A stretch of DNA of 64,000 nt from Pyxidicoccus trucidator (GTDB lineage Bacteria; Myxococcota; Myxococcia; Myxococcales; Myxococcaceae): the NCBI RefSeq assembly GCF_010894435.1, contig NZ_JAAIXZ010000003.1, forward strand, positions 186,001 to 250,000, given 5' to 3'. The position numbers and the translations under genes were made by a program. The notes under the pieces are model-generated. The model was given only the letters and a program-made list of their open reading frames with translations, was not told the DNA's origin and did not search any database. This document shows, piece by piece, positions 36,737 to 45,712 of this stretch (within the stretch, counting starts at the first letter, position 1; each line of letters begins with the position of its first letter).

Positions 36737-36778
36737 GTCAGCACCTTGGGCGGGCGCGGCGGCATCGGACGGGACGTG

Positions 36779-37059
36779 GCGCGAGCAGTCGAGGGAGGCC
36801 GGGAAAGCACCACCATCTTACCTGGGGCACGGTAGCCTCACCGGCTCTCCCCTCCTAGGCACTGCGCCCGGGGTGGGTAAACGGCGTTCGCGTCGTTGGC
36901 TCAGCTACCCACCCCGGGCGCAGTGCCTAGGAGGGAGAGAGCCAAGAACAGGCTACCTTGCGGAGAGTGTCCTGCATTCCAACCGGAGCGGCGCAACACC
37001 GCTCCCGCGCTCGAGGCGCTCAGGCTGATGCACTCCAGACCTCTCTCGGCTGCTCGCGC
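36779..37059 (-). ncRNA. Retron msr-msd RNA, Mx162-type
   Basis: All expected elements are present on the strand of the reverse transcriptase. Outer inverted repeats a2 (36779-36798) and a1 (37040-37059) match at 18 of 20 positions. A 7-bp msr hairpin lies at 36985-36991 with 36999-37005. The msd stem is exceptional: 30 bp pair without a break (36850-36879 with 36906-36935), then, past one bulged base, seven more (36843-36849 with 36937-36943), and after an internal loop eight more (36831-36838 with 36950-36957). The loop is 36880-36905. The branching G is expected just inside a1. This fills the 402-base space between the SWIM gene and the RT gene. Confidence 0.92.
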
Positions 37060-37099
37060 GTGAAGCGCATCTCGTCGTCGTTCCGTCGCTCCCGTCCCG

Positions 37100-37122
37100 C
37101 CGGCCGCCGCTGAGGCGGCCGG
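37100..37122 (-). terminator. 9-bp hairpin between SWIM gene and retron RNA
   Basis: CCGGCCGCC and GGCGGCCGG form a perfect 9-bp stem with a five-base loop, 16 bases past the stop of the SWIM protein gene and 41 bases before a1. No T-run follows in the direction of transcription. It may end the upstream transcript, so that the retron has its own promoter. Confidence 0.45.
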
Positions 37123-37138
37123 GCAGTGAGTGAGGGGT

Positions 37139-38989
37139 TTACACCAAGGCCGAGGCCGCGTCGATGTAGCCTTCAGCCGCCAACTTCTCCAGGCGCGTGA
37201 AATATGCCCCGCGCGCCTCCGCATCCGAGTCGAACCAGAGCCGCTGGTGACGCGCCTCGCCCGTGCGCGGACCCCACTCCACCGCCACCACCTGCCCGTC
37301 CAGCGACACGCGGTACACTGTCTCCAGGCCGCTCTCCGCGTCCCGGCGCACGTAGGAGCGCGTCTCGGCACGGATGAGCTTGCGCCCTTCCGGCGTCTGA
37401 CGCAGCGCTTCCTCCTCCGCGCGGCGGCGCGAGTACGCCAGGCGCAGCGCCAGCAGGTGCTCGCAGGGGCCTTCGCGCACTCCGGAGCGGCGGTGGTGTG
37501 GGCAACCGCAGTTGGCCTCGCGCAGGCGCCCCTCCACGTCCAGCATGAAGCTGGGGAAGAAGCTGCGCACCGCCTCGCGGTCCACCACCTCTCCGTGGAT
37601 GCGGGTGCCCTCGCCCACCACCTCGTGCACCTTGGTCAGCTTCACCTCGCCCGCGCCGGGGCTGCCGTCGCCGAGCAGGCGGTGGGCCCGGGCCTCGCGC
37701 TCGCTGCCGTAGCGGATGACGGCCTCGTCCACCGGCGTGGCCATCAGCTCGCGGGGACGGTACTCGCCCCGGGCCACGTCGAAGAGGACGCGCCCGCGCA
37801 GGCACTCCAGCTGGAGCGCCGCGCGCACGGACTCCTTCGGAACCCCCGCGCTGGCGACGAGCGTCTCGAAGGGGAGGGGCCCTTCCGCGCGCAGGCGGGT
37901 GCGGAGCTTCTCCGCCAGCCCGTCCGGCACCGCGCGGGGCATGAGGGCGTCGAAGGCGGCGGCCGAGGACCAGCCGCTCTCCGTCCAGCCCGTGAGGCCC
38001 AGGGTCAGCGTGGCCGCGCCCATGTCGATGACCCAGAACACCGGCAGGCCGGGGCCCAGCAGCTGCACCCGCACCGAGTGCGCGTGGGGCAGCAGGCGCG
38101 CGAGCGCGGCGAGGCGCTGGCGGCCGAAGGTGCGCACCACCGCGGGGGCGCTGCCCGTGTACGTGCCGCCGTGGGCTTCCAGCACCAGCTCCCAGGGCTC
38201 CAGCACCAGCCGGGGCGGGGCGCCGGGGACCAGCTCGAAGCGCAGCGCGCGCGGGGCCTTCTTCGCCTTGCGCGTGCGCAGCGCGAAGAGGAGGTTGTAG
38301 AGGTCGATGGGCGCCAGCCGGCAGGTGGTCGCCGGCAGCGTGGCGGCGGACTGCACCTGGAGGAACCCGCGCAGCCAGGCGTGGGGCACCTCCACGTTGC
38401 GCGGCTCACGGGCGGGCTGCGCGGGGCGCGCGGGCAGGGCCACGTGGGCCTCCAGCGACACCGGCACATAGGTGCGCAGCCTGTCCACTCGGGCGGGCAA
38501 ATCCGGGGGCACGTCCAGGAAGGTGGAGCCGTGCGCGGCCTCGCGGCCCTCGAAGAGGGCGTTGTCGAAGGACAGGCGCGCGTAGGCGCTCTCGTCGCGG
38601 GAGAAGACCTCCAGGGACACGCTGTCCGGGTCCACGGTGAGGACGGGGTCCAGCACCGCGTCCTTCTTCTCCTCACCCTCCAGCGCGTTGTCGAGGAAGG
38701 CCTTCTGCGCCTCCCAGATGAGCGCGCTGGCCCGCTTCCCCTGCTTCATCAGATACGCGAGGTACGCGGTGCGGTCCTTGCCCCGGTAGCGCAAGTCCGA
38801 GGAGAGGATGCCGAAGGTGGCGGCGAGCGCGTCGCGGAACAGCGCGGCGTCGCGCACACGGCCGCGTACGCCCACGGTGCCGCGAGAGCCCTCCAGGGCC
38901 AGCAGCACGCGCGAGGCGTCCGGCGCGGCCTCGACGTCGCTCGCGGTGGCGTAGCGCAGCTCGACGGGGTGACGTGTGGCGGTCGTCAC
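37139..38989 (-). CDS. SWIM zinc-finger protein
   Basis: A 616-residue protein with the SWIM signature near residue 500: CGCPHHRRSGVREGPCEH, that is CxC...CxH, preceded by the typical strand VEGRLREANCGC. The rest is helical with no enzyme motif seen. The GTG start overlaps the stop of the giant WD40/HEAT gene (GTGA), so the two are translationally coupled. SWIM proteins occur in operons with MoxR-type ATPases and VWA proteins (as in yehLMPQ) or bind DNA or protein partners; neither ATPase nor VWA gene is within this window. The retron RNA begins 80 bases downstream on the same strand. Confidence 0.8.
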   Translation of the reverse strand: MTTATRHPVELRYATASDVEAAPDASRVLLALEGSRGTVGVRGRVRDAALFRDALAATFGILSSDLRYRGKDRTAYLAYLMKQGKRASALIWEAQKAFLDNALEGEEKKDAVLDPVLTVDPDSVSLEVFSRDESAYARLSFDNALFEGREAAHGSTFLDVPPDLPARVDRLRTYVPVSLEAHVALPARPAQPAREPRNVEVPHAWLRGFLQVQSAATLPATTCRLAPIDLYNLLFALRTRKAKKAPRALRFELVPGAPPRLVLEPWELVLEAHGGTYTGSAPAVVRTFGRQRLAALARLLPHAHSVRVQLLGPGLPVFWVIDMGAATLTLGLTGWTESGWSSAAAFDALMPRAVPDGLAEKLRTRLRAEGPLPFETLVASAGVPKESVRAALQLECLRGRVLFDVARGEYRPRELMATPVDEAVIRYGSEREARAHRLLGDGSPGAGEVKLTKVHEVVGEGTRIHGEVVDREAVRSFFPSFMLDVEGRLREANCGCPHHRRSGVREGPCEHLLALRLAYSRRRAEEEALRQTPEGRKLIRAETRSYVRRDAESGLETVYRVSLDGQVVAVEWGPRTGEARHQRLWFDSDAEARGAYFTRLEKLAAEGYIDAASALV

Positions 38990-41900
38990 GACGGGGTCCC
39001 TTCCTTCCGGTTCCGGGCGCGCTCGGCGGCGCGACGTGCACGTTTGTGGGCACGCCAGGCGGCTTTGCGCAGCTCCACGGATTGCGAGTTGTCGAAGGCG
39101 GCGTCATGCAGCAGCTTCGCCGCGGCGTCTCCGCCCAGCCGGCTCAGCGCGGACCAGGCGTCCTGCTTCGTGTCGGGCTTCGCGCTCCGGGCCAGGGCCA
39201 GCAGCGGCTCCTCGGCCTTCGCGCCCAGCAGCGTGGGGACCGCGAGGCGGCGGCCCTCGGAGGTGGTGAGCGCGTCCGGCGCCGTCTTCCCGCCCGTGGG
39301 GCCGAGGGCCACCGGGTCGAAGGGCTTCACCTCCAGTGCCCAGGCCGAAGCACGCTCGGGGGCGAGCTTCGCCAGCGCATCCGCTGCCGCCGCGCGCACC
39401 CGGGCATCCGGGTCAGCCAGCGACGCGCGGAGCGTCTCCGCCGCCGCCGTGCGCTCTTTGTCGGAGAGGACGGAGGCCTGCTTCGCGCCCTTCAGTTGGA
39501 GCGTGCCGTCCACCGTACCCAGCCGGCCCAGGACGCGCGCGGCCTCCTGGCGGACCCGGGCGGGGGCTCCGGCCTCGCCACCTTGGAGGATGGCGCGCGC
39601 GGAGTCGAACAGGGCGGCGGCTCCGAGCCGCGAGCCGGCCCACAGCAGTCGCTCCCACGCGGCGGTCAGCGCGGTGCGCTTCGGAGCGGACGTCGCGGAC
39701 CACTCAGTAGCGGTGCGGCGCTCGGCCGTCACCAACGCGCGGGACAGCGCGGCTACGTCCACCGTGCCCGGCTCGCGCGCCTCGCCCGTCCACGTGCCCA
39801 CCAGGGACGCGGCCTCTTCGCGGGCCTCCGGCTTGTCGTTGCCGAGCAGCGCCACCACCTCGGGGACGGGCAGGGCGCCCCGCCTCGCGAGTCCCCGCCG
39901 CAGCCGCAGGCGCAGCGCCACGTTGGACAGCGTGGCCAGTCGAGGCACCAGCAGCGCGGGGTCTCCCTCGTCGGAGAGGTACGCGGCGGCGGGCTCGGAG
40001 ATGTCCTCGTGCTGGCTGGCCACCGCGAGGAACTCCACCCGCGTGCGCTCCTTCGGGAAGAGCACGTCCAGCGCCTTGCGCGCCTCCTGGCGCACCTCCT
40101 CCTCTTCGTCGTCCAGCGCGGCGGCGAGGGCGGCCTCGGCCTCGGTGTCCTTCAGCTTCGCCAGCTCCTGCGCCGCCGTGGTGCGCACGTCCAGGTCCGT
40201 TTCCGGGTCGGTGAGCAGCGCTTCCAGCTTCACGCGGGCGCGCTCTCCGCCAATGGCGCGCAGGCCGCGCATGCCGGCCTGCTGCAGGTCCAGGCTGGCG
40301 CCGTCCACCGCGGCGGTCTCCACCTTCTCCTCGACGCGGCGACGGTCCTCTCCGTCCGGCAGCTTCGCGGCGAGGCGGCCCAGGCCCTCGATGGCGGCGG
40401 CCACCATCGACGGCTCCGTCGGAGCTTCCGGCGTGCCACCCGCGGCGACAGTCTCCAGCTCCGACAGGGCGCGCGCGTCGCCCAGGGTGCCCAGGGCCAG
40501 CAGGGCGCGCTCGCGCTGCCCGTCCTCGCCCGCGCGAGCGTACAGCAGCAGGGGCCGCAGCGCGCTGGCCCGGCCCTTGTGTGCCACGCCCTCGGCGGCC
40601 GGGAGCATCAGCTCGCGAGCGCCAGCGCGCAGCACCTCCTCCAGCGGCTCCACGTCGGCGCCGTGCTCGAGGACGCGCTTCGCATAGCGCTCCACCGCGT
40701 CCGCGCGCACCGTGACGTCGCGGTCCGCGAAGAGGCCCACCAGCACCTCGGACTGGCCGGCCTCGGCGCCGTGCTCCAGCTCGCGCACGGCGGCCTGCCG
40801 CACCAGCACGTCCTGGCTCTTCACCGCGTGCCGCAGGAAGCGCACGGCCAGCGCCGCGTCGCGCTTCTTCACGTCCACGCCGGCCACGCTCATGGCGGCG
40901 GTGACGCAGAGGGTGCGCACGGCGGAGGACTCGTCCTCCAGGCACCGGCGGGCCAGCACGTCCAGGGCCTCCGGGCGGCGCGTGTTGCCGAGCGCCACCA
41001 CCAGCCGCTGCCGCTCGTTGCCATCCGCCGCCGCCTGGAGCCGCGCGGCCAGCGCGCCCACGGCGGCGGGCGTGGCCAGCCGGCCCAGGGCCTCCACCGC
41101 GCGCTTCGAGGCGGCCACGTTCTCCGAGCGCAGGAAGGCGGCGAGCACCTCCACCGCGCGGTCATCCCCGCGCCACGCCAGCAGCTCCGAGGCGCGCATG
41201 CGCAAATCTTCGTGCTCGCTGGCCATGGCCCGGCCCAGCGCCTCGGTGACGCGCGAGTCGTTGGCGCCGGCCAGCCGCTCAATCACGCCCACGCGCAGGT
41301 CGGCGTGCTCGCTGCCCAGCGCGGCCAGCAGCGGCTCCAGGCTGCCGGGCGGGCTGAGCTTCTCCAGCAGCTCGAAGGCGTAGCGGCGCACGTCCGCCAG
41401 CGGCGAGTTGAGCGCGGCGGCGATGCGCGGCTTCGCGACGTCGCCCCGCGCGGCCAGCTCGTCCAGCGCGGCGCGGGCCACGTCCGGAGCCAGCGAGGCC
41501 AGGGCGAGCGCCAGCGGCTCGTCGCTGCCCGAGGGGAACAGCTCCTTGAGTCCGGCCAGCGCCGCCTTGCGGACGAGCTGGTGCGGGTCCTCCAGGGCGC
41601 GCAGCAGGGCGGCCACGGCGGCGGGCGTGCCGGCGTAGCCCTCCTGCGTCAGCTTCACCACGCGGTCCACCGCGTCGCGGCGCACCCGGTGGCCCTCGTC
41701 GTCGCCCGCGGACACCTGCCGCAGCAGGCCCACGTAGGCGCCGAAGGCCAGGCGGCGCAGGTGCTGACGCTCGGCGCTGGCGGCGGCCTCGGGCGAGGTC
41801 TCCGGTACGCCCGGCTTCACGGCGGAGAAGAGGCGGCGCAGCCAGCTCTTCGCGGGCGTGGCCTGCACGGGCGACACGGTGGGCGCCGTCTCCGGCTTCC

Positions 41901-44900
41901 ACGGGGCCTCCAGCGTGCGCGGGCGGGCCACCTTCTGGGCCTCGCGGAAGTAGTCGAGCGGCTTGTTGCGCAGCAGCAGCACCTGGGCCGCCGCGTAGCG
42001 CTGCTCGGGCTGGTCGCTGGAGAGGGCCTCGGCGAGCCCCACCATGCGCTTCGAGCGGTCCTCCTCGGAGGGCCACTCCTTCATGTCGCCGGCCTTCTCC
42101 GGGCGGGGCGGCAGCAGGCCCTCCACCAGTTGGGCGCGCGATGCGTCCTGCTCCGTGCGCAGCTCCAGTGCGCGAGCGGCGGCGTAGCGCACCTCTGGCC
42201 TTCCGCTGGAGAGGGCGCTGGTGAGCAAATCGGGCGGCTCGCCCCGGCGGTTGGCGCGCAAGTCACGGGCGAGGACGATGGCGAACACCATCTCCTGCAC
42301 CTCGGCGGCGCGGTCCTCCAGGCCGTGCAGCAGGCCGCCGTCCCCCTCCGGACCCAGGGCCGCGAAGGAGAGGATGGCGCCAAGGCGGATGGGCAGGTGG
42401 TCGTTGCGCAGGTTGCCGGTGAGCACCGGCAGCGCGCGCGTGTCACCCAGGCGGGACAGGCCGTCCGCGGCCCACGAGCGCACCGCCACGTTGGCGTGGC
42501 CCAGCGCGTCCAGCAGGTAGCCCTCGTCACCCCGGCGGCTGGCCGTCGCGAGGCCGCGACCGCCCTGCTCCTGGATTTCGCTCAACTCATGCGGCACCAG
42601 CACGGTGGCGAAGAAGTTCAGCAGCCGCCGCGAGCCCAGCGAGGCCAGCGCGCGCGAGGCGCGGATGCGCAGCGGGTTGAGGAACGCGGGCGGGTAGAGG
42701 CGCTCCAGGTCCTTGTCGGTAATCAGGAGCCGCATCGGCTCGATGATGTCCTCGGCGCCGCGCGGGGCCAGCAGCTCCGCGGCGCGCACGCGCACGTGCA
42801 GCGAGGCCGAGGCGATGCCCGCCAGCAGGGGCCCATTCTCCTTCGGCACCAGCTCGTCGAGCGCCTCCAGCGCGGCGACGGCGACGTGGATATCCTCGTC
42901 CTGCACGAGCTTCAGCAGCGGCGAGCGCAGCGTCTCCACGGGCGCGTGGATGGAGCGCTCCGCCCCCGCGATTCGCAGCGCGGCGTGCGTGGAGGCGAGC
43001 GCCGCCAGGTGCGGCTCCGGCTTCTCCTTGCCCACCAGCTTCACCCACGCCTCGTACGCGGCCATGGCCACGCCCGTGTCGCGGTCCTCCACCGTCTTCT
43101 TCAGCCGCTCCTGCGCCCAGCCCTCGGTGCCGCGCTGGGAGAGCACCTCCACCGCGCGGGTACGCAGGTCAGGGAAGCGGCCGGACAGCGCGCGGTCCAG
43201 CGCCTTCTCGGGCTGCTTCTCGTTCCACGCCCACAGCGTGCGGAAGGCCTCGCTGCGCACCTTGGAGGACTCGTCCTCCAGCGCGTCTCCGAGCAGCGGC
43301 TCCGCGCCCTGCGTCGCCGTGCCCAGCTTCACCAGCCGGTCCAGGCCGCGCACGCGCACGTCCTCGTGCCCGGAGCGCAGCGCGGCCTCGGCGGCGGAGA
43401 GGGGCGCGTCGGAGTCCAGCGCCACCACTGCGTCCAGCGCGGCGGCGCGCACGTCCGCGTTCGCATCGTCCAGCATCCACACCAGCCGCTCGCGGGCGCG
43501 GGCATCCTGGAGCGCCTGGAGCGAGGCGGCGGCCTGCCGGCGGATGGCGGTGTCCGGCTCGCGGGAGAGCTGGAGCAGCGCGCCCAGGGCACGCCCGTCT
43601 CCGAGCTGCGCCAGGCCCCGAGCGCCTCGCACCGCCGTGTCCGGCGTGCGGCAGGCCATGGCGGCCAGCAGGGGCTCCAAATCCGACTCGGCCAGTGCGC
43701 CCCCGACGGCGCCCTGCGCGGGCAGCGTGTCGCGGGCGGCCTGCACCTCCGCGTCGGTGAGGGGCGGGTTGCCGGCGACGCCCTGGGCGCGGCGCGCGCG
43801 CTGGGCCAGCCGGCGGGCCACGTCCTTGGTGGCGCGGGCGAAGTCCTCGTCGCGCGACTCCAGCGCGTGGGCCAGGGCCCGGCGCTCCAGCACGCGCACG
43901 GTGAAGGCCACGCGGCGCACGTCGGCGTCCGAGTCGTCCAGCGCGCGTGCCGCCAGCGGCTGCAGCTGCGGGTGGCCCAGCAGCCCGGCTCCGGCGGCGC
44001 GGATGAGCACCTCCACCTTGAGGTGCGCGGGGCCGCGCTCGAAGGCGGTGCGCAGGGGCTCGGTGCTTCCGCCCGGCGTCACCTCGGTGAGGGCGTCCAG
44101 CGCGGCCAGCCCCACGGCGGCCTCGGTGTCCGCCAGCTTCCCGGCGATGAGGCCCGGCACCAGCGGAGACACGCCGCCCAGCTTCGCCAGGCGCTCCAGC
44201 CCCGCCACGCGGATGTCCGCGAAGCGCGAGTCCAGCGCGGCGCGCGGCGCGGACAGGGGCGACTCGGTCTCCAGCGTCTCGAGGGCCTCCAGCGCGGCCT
44301 TGCGCACCATGGGGTGGTCGTCGTTGAGGCGCTCGCGCAGCTTCGGACGGGCGGCGGTGCGGCCCTTCGCGGCCAGCTCCTGCGCGGCCAGCCGGCGCAC
44401 CTCTGCGTCCTTGTCCGAGGCCAGCACCTGGAGGACGAAGTCCAGCGCCTCCACCTCCTCCAGCGCGGCGGCCTCCTTCACGGAGGACTCGCGCTTGGGA
44501 CGGCCCGCCTTGAGGGACTCGGTCAGCAGGTCGAAGCCGTGCTGGAAGGTGTCGTGGTCGTCCGAGGGCTTGCCGTCCGGGGCGATGCCGAAGCGGTGCG
44601 TGCGGCGGTCCTCGCCGGCCGCGAAGACGGAGCCCAGCGTCTGCTTCGCCTGCCGCGCGTTGGCGGGCGGCACGAAGGCGAGCGCATGCACCGGCTTGCT
44701 GCCCACGTCCAGCGTGCGCGGCTTGCGGCGCTCGTCCAGGCGCCACGCCTTCACCTTGCCGTCGCTGCCGGCGGACCAGACGCGGTCGCCGGGCTCGTCG
44801 CCCCCGGGCTCGGTGGCGGGCGTGGGCGGGAAGAGGAGGGCGAGCACGGAGCCGGCATGGCCGGAGTCCTTGTCGCCGCGCACCTCGAACTCCACCGCGC

Positions 44901-45519
44901 CGACGAGGTACCAGATGCGCAGCTTCCCGTCGTCGCCGCCGGACACCAGGCGCCCGTCACGCGGGGTGAAGGTGAGCGCCCGCACGGCGCCCTCGTGGCC
45001 GGGCATGTCGCGCCGGGCCCCGGTGGCCACGGTGAAGGCGCGCACCACGCCGTCCTCCCCGCCGCAGGCCACGTACGTACCGGAGGAGTCCACCGCCACC
45101 GCGCGCAGCGGCTGGGGCGACGCCTTCCACTCGTGCAGCTTGCGGGTGGACTCCCAGTCCCAGCCGCGCACCATGCCATCCGCGCCCGCGCTGAAAAGCC
45201 GCTTGCCGTCCGCGCTGGAGGCGAGCGCCGTGACGCCGCCGGGGTGCGCGCCGTGGAGCTGGAAGGCGGCCTTGCCGTCGGAGAGGGTGCCGAAGTGCAG
45301 CGTGCCGTCGGCGCCGGCCGCGGCCCAGCGCTCGCCGGAGATGCAGAGGGCGAGCACGGCGGAGGGCAATTCCGTGGTCCACAGCACCTTGCTGGAGCCC
45401 GGCTCGTACGCGGTGACGCGGCTGGCGGTGGAGGCGCGCGCCCCGCCCACCAGCAGCAGGCGGGCGTTGGCCGCGAGCGCACGGACCTTCTCGATGTTGC
45501 CGATGGCGAGGACGGGCAT
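38986..45519 (-). CDS. Giant WD40 plus HEAT-repeat protein
   Basis: A 2177-residue cytoplasmic protein without signal peptide or membrane helices. Residues about 1-330 are WD40-like (GAHPGGVTALASSADGKRLFSAGADGMVRGWDWE, SGGDDGKLRIWYLVG; each shown in part). The following roughly 1800 residues are an almost uninterrupted run of HEAT-like helical repeats with the motif AxLxxxDxDVRRxAxxAL and PxVRxxALxAL. AAGGAG lies before the ATG. It is coupled to the downstream SWIM gene by a four-base overlap. Such a solenoid with a propeller end is a scaffold for protein assembly; nothing indicates catalysis. It is far larger than the usual HEAT proteins of myxobacteria. The opposite strand carries a shadow ORF of equal length caused by GC-rich codons. 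Confidence 0.85.
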   Translation of the reverse strand: MPVLAIGNIEKVRALAANARLLLVGGARASTASRVTAYEPGSSKVLWTTELPSAVLALCISGERWAAAGADGTLHFGTLSDGKAAFQLHGAHPGGVTALASSADGKRLFSAGADGMVRGWDWESTRKLHEWKASPQPLRAVAVDSSGTYVACGGEDGVVRAFTVATGARRDMPGHEGAVRALTFTPRDGRLVSGGDDGKLRIWYLVGAVEFEVRGDKDSGHAGSVLALLFPPTPATEPGGDEPGDRVWSAGSDGKVKAWRLDERRKPRTLDVGSKPVHALAFVPPANARQAKQTLGSVFAAGEDRRTHRFGIAPDGKPSDDHDTFQHGFDLLTESLKAGRPKRESSVKEAAALEEVEALDFVLQVLASDKDAEVRRLAAQELAAKGRTAARPKLRERLNDDHPMVRKAALEALETLETESPLSAPRAALDSRFADIRVAGLERLAKLGGVSPLVPGLIAGKLADTEAAVGLAALDALTEVTPGGSTEPLRTAFERGPAHLKVEVLIRAAGAGLLGHPQLQPLAARALDDSDADVRRVAFTVRVLERRALAHALESRDEDFARATKDVARRLAQRARRAQGVAGNPPLTDAEVQAARDTLPAQGAVGGALAESDLEPLLAAMACRTPDTAVRGARGLAQLGDGRALGALLQLSREPDTAIRRQAAASLQALQDARARERLVWMLDDANADVRAAALDAVVALDSDAPLSAAEAALRSGHEDVRVRGLDRLVKLGTATQGAEPLLGDALEDESSKVRSEAFRTLWAWNEKQPEKALDRALSGRFPDLRTRAVEVLSQRGTEGWAQERLKKTVEDRDTGVAMAAYEAWVKLVGKEKPEPHLAALASTHAALRIAGAERSIHAPVETLRSPLLKLVQDEDIHVAVAALEALDELVPKENGPLLAGIASASLHVRVRAAELLAPRGAEDIIEPMRLLITDKDLERLYPPAFLNPLRIRASRALASLGSRRLLNFFATVLVPHELSEIQEQGGRGLATASRRGDEGYLLDALGHANVAVRSWAADGLSRLGDTRALPVLTGNLRNDHLPIRLGAILSFAALGPEGDGGLLHGLEDRAAEVQEMVFAIVLARDLRANRRGEPPDLLTSALSSGRPEVRYAAARALELRTEQDASRAQLVEGLLPPRPEKAGDMKEWPSEEDRSKRMVGLAEALSSDQPEQRYAAAQVLLLRNKPLDYFREAQKVARPRTLEAPWKPETAPTVSPVQATPAKSWLRRLFSAVKPGVPETSPEAAASAERQHLRRLAFGAYVGLLRQVSAGDDEGHRVRRDAVDRVVKLTQEGYAGTPAAVAALLRALEDPHQLVRKAALAGLKELFPSGSDEPLALALASLAPDVARAALDELAARGDVAKPRIAAALNSPLADVRRYAFELLEKLSPPGSLEPLLAALGSEHADLRVGVIERLAGANDSRVTEALGRAMASEHEDLRMRASELLAWRGDDRAVEVLAAFLRSENVAASKRAVEALGRLATPAAVGALAARLQAAADGNERQRLVVALGNTRRPEALDVLARRCLEDESSAVRTLCVTAAMSVAGVDVKKRDAALAVRFLRHAVKSQDVLVRQAAVRELEHGAEAGQSEVLVGLFADRDVTVRADAVERYAKRVLEHGADVEPLEEVLRAGARELMLPAAEGVAHKGRASALRPLLLYARAGEDGQRERALLALGTLGDARALSELETVAAGGTPEAPTEPSMVAAAIEGLGRLAAKLPDGEDRRRVEEKVETAAVDGASLDLQQAGMRGLRAIGGERARVKLEALLTDPETDLDVRTTAAQELAKLKDTEAEAALAAALDDEEEEVRQEARKALDVLFPKERTRVEFLAVASQHEDISEPAAAYLSDEGDPALLVPRLATLSNVALRLRLRRGLARRGALPVPEVVALLGNDKPEAREEAASLVGTWTGEAREPGTVDVAALSRALVTAERRTATEWSATSAPKRTALTAAWERLLWAGSRLGAAALFDSARAILQGGEAGAPARVRQEAARVLGRLGTVDGTLQLKGAKQASVLSDKERTAAAETLRASLADPDARVRAAAADALAKLAPERASAWALEVKPFDPVALGPTGGKTAPDALTTSEGRRLAVPTLLGAKAEEPLLALARSAKPDTKQDAWSALSRLGGDAAAKLLHDAAFDNSQSVELRKAAWRAHKRARRAAERARNRKEGTPS

Positions 45520-45712
45520 GACGCTCCTTGCGGGGGGCCCTTCTTAACACCCGCCGGGGCCCGGGTGGAGACGGAGTCGGGGTTGTCGGGCCCTGGCGCG
45601 GCGTGCCACGGCCCGGAACACCGCCGGTTGCAGGAAGGCGCCGCCCGATTGGAGTAGGCTCCGCCGCCGCACTCCCGTCGAGGGCCCTTCTTTGTCCGCG
45701 CAACACAGGTCG

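Noticed and set aside
36831..36957. Very long inverted repeat read as a terminator or an insertion-sequence remnant
   Set aside because: Its place between msr and the RT, the a1/a2 repeats and the msr hairpin identify it as the msd stem of a retron. No transposase or target duplication is present.
38974..45657. Plus-strand ORF of 2227 codons opposite the WD40/HEAT gene
   Set aside because: It is a shadow produced by GC-rich third positions; its translation is low-complexity His/Arg/Gly/Leu, and the minus-strand frame has clear repeats, a ribosome binding site and coupling to the next gene.
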